A stretch of DNA of 18,377 nt from Citrobacter sp. (GTDB taxonomy: Bacteria > Pseudomonadota > Gammaproteobacteria > Enterobacterales > Enterobacteriaceae). The stretch is taken from assembly GCA_019415335.1 (NCBI GenBank), contig DXKH01000083.1, positions 1 through 18,377 of the forward strand. Reading direction: 5' to 3'. The notes under the pieces are model-generated. The model made no database searches, was not told where the DNA came from, and saw only the letters and a list, made by a program, of their open reading frames with translations. Of this stretch, positions 15,431-18,377 are shown piece by piece. Each line of letters starts with the position of its first letter. The stretch's first letter is position 1. Position numbers and translations under genes: made by a program.

Positions 15431-16312
15431 ATGAACAGGCTTTTTTCAGGTCGTTCCGATATGCCTTTTGCACTGCTGCTTCTCGCGCCCAGCTTATTAC
15501 TGCTGGGCGGTCTGGTGGCGTGGCCGATGGTGTCGAATATCGAAATCAGTTTTTTACGTCTGCCGCTCAATCCCAACATCGAGTCAACCTTTGTTGGGGT
15601 GAGTAACTATGTGCGTATTCTCTCCGATCCCGGCTTCTGGCACTCGCTGTGGATGACGGTCTGGTATACCGCGCTGGTGGTGGCGGGCAGCACCGTGCTC
15701 GGGCTGGCCGTGGCGATGTTTTTCAACCGCGAGTTCCGCCTGCGCAAAACCGCGCGTTCGCTGGTGATCCTCTCCTACGTAACGCCGTCTATTTCGCTGG
15801 TGTTCGCCTGGAAATACATGTTCAACAACGGTTACGGCATTGTGAACTACCTCGGCGTCGATCTTCTGCATCTCTATGAGCAGGCACCGCTGTGGTTCGA
15901 TAATCCGGGCAGTAGCTTTGTGCTGGTGGTGCTGTTCGCCATCTGGCGCTACTTCCCCTATGCCTTTATTTCGTTTCTGGCGATTTTGCAGACCATCGAC
16001 AAATCGCTGTACGAAGCGGCAGAGATGGATGGCGCTAATGCCTGGCAACGGTTTCGTATCGTCACGCTGCCCGCGATTATGCCGGTCCTGGCGACGGTGG
16101 TGACCCTGCGCACCATCTGGATGTTCTACATGTTCGCGGATGTTTATCTGCTGACGACCAAGGTCGATATTCTCGGTGTCTATCTCTACAAAACCGCCTT
16201 TGCCTTTAATGACTTAGGGAAAGCGGCGGCGATCTCGGTGGTGCTCTTCATCATTATTTTCGCTGTCATTCTGCTGACCAGGAAACGGGTGAACCTCAAT
16301 GGCAACAAATAA
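15431..16312 (+). CDS. ycjO: ABC sugar transporter permease YcjO
   Basis: Inner-membrane permease of 293 residues, MalF-like binding-protein-dependent transport family, with about six hydrophobic segments beginning near residues 12-35 and ending near 270-285. The cytoplasmic EAA loop that contacts the ATPase is EAAEMDGANAWQRFRIVTLP at 195-214. It should pair with YcjP to make the channel. Its last 14 bases overlap the start of ycjP, so the two are probably translationally coupled and made in equal amounts. No ATP-binding subunit gene lies in the window. An AGGACAGGA-type ribosome binding site precedes the ATG. Confidence 0.92.
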   Translation: MNRLFSGRSDMPFALLLLAPSLLLLGGLVAWPMVSNIEISFLRLPLNPNIESTFVGVSNYVRILSDPGFWHSLWMTVWYTALVVAGSTVLGLAVAMFFNREFRLRKTARSLVILSYVTPSISLVFAWKYMFNNGYGIVNYLGVDLLHLYEQAPLWFDNPGSSFVLVVLFAIWRYFPYAFISFLAILQTIDKSLYEAAEMDGANAWQRFRIVTLPAIMPVLATVVTLRTIWMFYMFADVYLLTTKVDILGVYLYKTAFAFNDLGKAAAISVVLFIIIFAVILLTRKRVNLNGNK

Positions 16313-17141
16313 ACGCACACTCAGTCGCATCGGTTTTTACTGCGGGCTGGCGCTGTTTCTCATCATCACGCTGTTTCCGTTTTTTGTGATGCTGATGACC
16401 TCGTTCAAGAGCGCAAAAGAGGCGATCTCGCTGCATCCTACGCTGCTGCCGCAGCAGTGGACGCTGGAGCATTATGTCGACATTTTTAACCCGATGATTT
16501 TCCCGTTTGTCGATTATTTCCGTAACAGCATGGTGGTGTCGGTAGTTTCATCCGTGATAGCAGTATTTCTCGGCATTCTCGGGGCTTACGCGCTTTCCCG
16601 CCTGCGCTTTAAAGGGCGAATGACCATCAACGCCAGCTTTTACACGGTGTACATGTTCTCCGGCATTTTGCTGGTGGTGCCGCTGTTCAAAATCATCACC
16701 GCGCTTGGCGTTTACGACACCGAGATGGCGCTGATCATCACCATGGTTACGCAAACCCTGCCTACCGCCGTGTTTATGCTGAAAAGCTACTTCGACACCA
16801 TCCCCGATGAAATCGAAGAAGCGGCGATGATGGATGGCCTCAACCGGCTGCAAATCATCTTCCGCATCACGGTACCGCTGGCGATGTCCGGGCTGATATC
16901 CGTATTCGTCTACTGCTTTATGGTGGCATGGAACGACTATCTGTTTGCGTCGATTTTCCTCTCCAGCGCCAGCAATTTCACCTTACCAGTCGGCCTGAAC
17001 GCGCTGTTCAGTACGCCTGATTACATCTGGGGACGGATGATGGCGGCCTCGCTGGTGACCGCATTGCCGGTGGTGATTATGTATGCGCTTTCGGAGCGTT
17101 TTATTAAGAGTGGTTTGACCGCCGGTGGCGTGAAGGGCTAA
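16299..17141 (+). CDS. ycjP: ABC sugar transporter permease YcjP
   Basis: Second permease subunit, MalG-like, 280 residues. It begins with a basic tail and a long hydrophobic helix (FYCGLALFLIITLFPFFVML), followed by the MTSFKSAKEA segment common in this subfamily. The EAA loop is EEAAMMDGLNRLQIIFRITVP at 173-193. The ATG at 16299 lies inside ycjO and its reading frame is +1 relative to it. ycjQ follows after 30 bp. The pair likely forms a heterodimeric channel energised by an ATPase encoded outside the window (ycjV in E. coli, reported disrupted in K-12) or by a shared MsmK/MalK-type ATPase. Confidence 0.92.
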   Translation: MATNKRTLSRIGFYCGLALFLIITLFPFFVMLMTSFKSAKEAISLHPTLLPQQWTLEHYVDIFNPMIFPFVDYFRNSMVVSVVSSVIAVFLGILGAYALSRLRFKGRMTINASFYTVYMFSGILLVVPLFKIITALGVYDTEMALIITMVTQTLPTAVFMLKSYFDTIPDEIEEAAMMDGLNRLQIIFRITVPLAMSGLISVFVYCFMVAWNDYLFASIFLSSASNFTLPVGLNALFSTPDYIWGRMMAASLVTALPVVIMYALSERFIKSGLTAGGVKG

Positions 17142-17171
17142 AGCGGCCAGTTTCTTGACAAGGAGTTTTAC

Positions 17172-18224
17172 ATGAAAAAGTTAGTAGCCACAGCACCGCG
17201 CGTTGCCGCGCTGGTTGAGTATGAAGATCGGGCGATTTTAGCCAATGAAGTGAAGATCCGCGTGCGTTTCGGCGCACCGAAACACGGAACGGAAGTGGTC
17301 GACTTCCGCGCCGCCAGCCCGTTTATCGATGAAGACTTTAACGGCGAGTGGCAGATGTTCACCCCGCGTCCCGCAGATGCGCCGCGCGGCATTGAGTTTG
17401 GCAAATTCCAGCTTGGCAACATGGTGGTTGGCGACATTATCGAGTGCGGCAGCGACGTTACCGACTACGCGGTGGGCGACAGCGTATGCGGCTACGGCCC
17501 GCTCTCCGAGACGGTCATCATTAACGCAGTGAATAACTACAAGCTGCGCAAAATGCCGCAAGGCAGCTCCTGGAAAAACGCCGTCTGTTACGACCCGGCG
17601 CAGTTTGCCATGAGCGGCGTGCGCGATGCCAACGTACGCGTAGGGGATTTTGTCGTGGTGGTAGGGCTTGGCGCGATCGGTCAAATTGCCATCCAACTGG
17701 CAAAACGCGCTGGCGCGTCGGTGGTAATTGGCGTCGATCCTATTACCCGTCGTTGTGAGATTGCCCGTCGCCACGGTGCGGATTTCTGTCTTAACCCCAT
17801 TGGCGCTGACGTAGGTAAAGAGATCAAAACGCTGACCGGCAAGCAGGGTGCCGATGTGATTATCGAAACCAGCGGCTACGCCGACGCGCTGCAATCGGCA
17901 CTTCGCGGCCTGGCATATGGCGGCACCATCTCGTATGTCGCATTTGCCAAACCATTTGCCGAAGGTTTCAACCTCGGACGTGAAGCCCATTTCAACAACG
18001 CCAAAATTGTCTTCTCTCGTGCGTGCAGTGAACCGAACCCGGATTATCCGCGCTGGAGTCGCAAGCGTATTGAAGAAACCTGCTGGGAATTGCTGATGAA
18101 CGGTTATCTCAATTGTGAAGATTTGATCGACCCGGTGGTGACCTTTGCCAATAGCCCGGAAAGCTACATGCAGTATGTCGATCAGCATCCGGAACAGAGC
18201 ATCAAAATGGGCGTTACGTTTTAA
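17172..18224 (+). CDS. ycjQ: D-guloside 3-dehydrogenase YcjQ (MDR family)
   Basis: Medium-chain dehydrogenase/reductase of 350 residues, cytoplasmic. Published work assigns it NAD-dependent oxidation of D-gulosides at C3, followed by YcjR (4-epimerase) and YcjS (reductase), turning gulosides into glucosides. The Rossmann motif is VVVVGLGAIGQIAIQLAKRAG with glycines 165-170 and an acidic D189 at the end of strand 2, which favours NAD over NADP. The GDSVCGYGPLSE stretch is MDR-like. The usual zinc-binding signature is altered: the CGTD-type Cys position is H38 (KHGTEV), and the GHE-type block reads GNM (82-84), and no four-cysteine structural zinc lobe is seen. The ribosome binding site AAGGAG is at 17160-17165. 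Confidence 0.88.
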   Translation: MKKLVATAPRVAALVEYEDRAILANEVKIRVRFGAPKHGTEVVDFRAASPFIDEDFNGEWQMFTPRPADAPRGIEFGKFQLGNMVVGDIIECGSDVTDYAVGDSVCGYGPLSETVIINAVNNYKLRKMPQGSSWKNAVCYDPAQFAMSGVRDANVRVGDFVVVVGLGAIGQIAIQLAKRAGASVVIGVDPITRRCEIARRHGADFCLNPIGADVGKEIKTLTGKQGADVIIETSGYADALQSALRGLAYGGTISYVAFAKPFAEGFNLGREAHFNNAKIVFSRACSEPNPDYPRWSRKRIEETCWELLMNGYLNCEDLIDPVVTFANSPESYMQYVDQHPEQSIKMGVTF

Positions 18225-18241
18225 TTCAAAGGAATGAAAAA

Positions 18242-18377
18242 ATGAAAATAGGCACACAGAATCAGGCATTCTTTCCGGAAAATATTCTGGAGAAATTTCG
18301 TTATATCAAAGAGATGGGCTTCGATGGTTTTGAGATTGACGGCAAACTGCTGGTCAACAACATCGAAGAAGTCAAAG
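18242..18377 (+). CDS. ycjR: 3-dehydro-D-guloside 4-epimerase YcjR, 5' part
   Basis: Only the first 45 codons are present; the frame runs off the window with no stop. The product begins MKIGTQNQAFFPENILEKF and continues with YIKEMGFDGFEIDG, the first strand-helix-strand of the sugar phosphate isomerase/epimerase TIM barrel (xylose isomerase-like). The family in E. coli epimerises the 3-keto sugar made by YcjQ at C4. The ATG at 18242 lies 8 bases after AAAGGA and 17 bp after the ycjQ stop. An out-of-frame three-codon ORF (ATG AAA AAA TGA) overlaps the start region. Confidence 0.85.
   Translation, partial: MKIGTQNQAFFPENILEKFRYIKEMGFDGFEIDGKLLVNNIEEVK

Noticed and set aside
18234..18245. Three-codon ORF (ATG AAA AAA TGA) overlapping the ycjR start
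   Set aside because: Its ATG touches the AAAGGA ribosome binding site with no spacing, so initiation there is unlikely; the ATG at 18242 has proper spacing.
17238..18269. Long open frame (343 codons) on the minus strand opposite ycjQ
   Set aside because: It is fully antisense to a well-recognised dehydrogenase, has no ribosome binding site I can see, and its composition (many His, Val, Ala, Arg) is what the reverse strand of a GC-rich gene gives.

Overview
The window is chromosomal DNA from Escherichia coli or a very close relative (Shigella or another Escherichia). Gene order, protein lengths and near-verbatim family sequences match the E. coli puu, psp and ycj clusters. A few residues differ from K-12 as I remember it (for example PuuD L160 and PuuC Y4), so this is probably another strain; that is recollection, not an alignment. 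Every gene looks intact except the last, which is cut by the window edge. I see no insertion sequence, prophage, tRNA, rRNA or CRISPR array.

Region 1 (about 1-9040) is the putrescine utilisation (Puu) cluster. puuA and puuP read leftward; puuD, puuR, puuC, puuB and puuE read rightward from a shared 211-bp control region. PuuP imports putrescine, PuuA ligates it to glutamate, PuuB oxidises gamma-glutamylputrescine, PuuC oxidises the aldehyde, PuuD removes glutamate to release GABA, and PuuE transaminates GABA to succinate semialdehyde. PuuR is the putrescine-responsive repressor. Three copies of a 15-bp PuuR-like box are visible between puuA and puuD, one of them inside the first codons of puuD. 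The 302-bp gap between puuA and puuP is full of inverted repeats.

Region 2 (about 9040-12260) is the phage-shock/envelope-stress system. An inverted REP pair separates puuE from the convergent gene pspF. pspF encodes a sigma54 activator and is divergent from pspABCD and pspE. A -24/-12 promoter, a good IHF site and candidate PspF sites lie between pspF and pspA. pspE (periplasmic rhodanese) ends with a clear intrinsic terminator.

Region 3 (about 12260-18377) is the start of the ycj carbohydrate cluster: ycjM (glucosylglycerate phosphorylase), ycjN/ycjO/ycjP (ABC binding lipoprotein and two permeases), ycjQ (guloside dehydrogenase) and the 5' end of ycjR (epimerase). A TTGACA promoter candidate followed by a CG-centred palindrome suggests LacI-family control upstream of ycjM.

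No new multi-gene system is apparent. What merits a second look is mostly regulatory or structural: leader hairpins at puuP, pspA and pspE, the pspA-pspB hairpin, the ycjM operator candidate, the lipobox of YcjN, and altered zinc-ligand positions in YcjQ.
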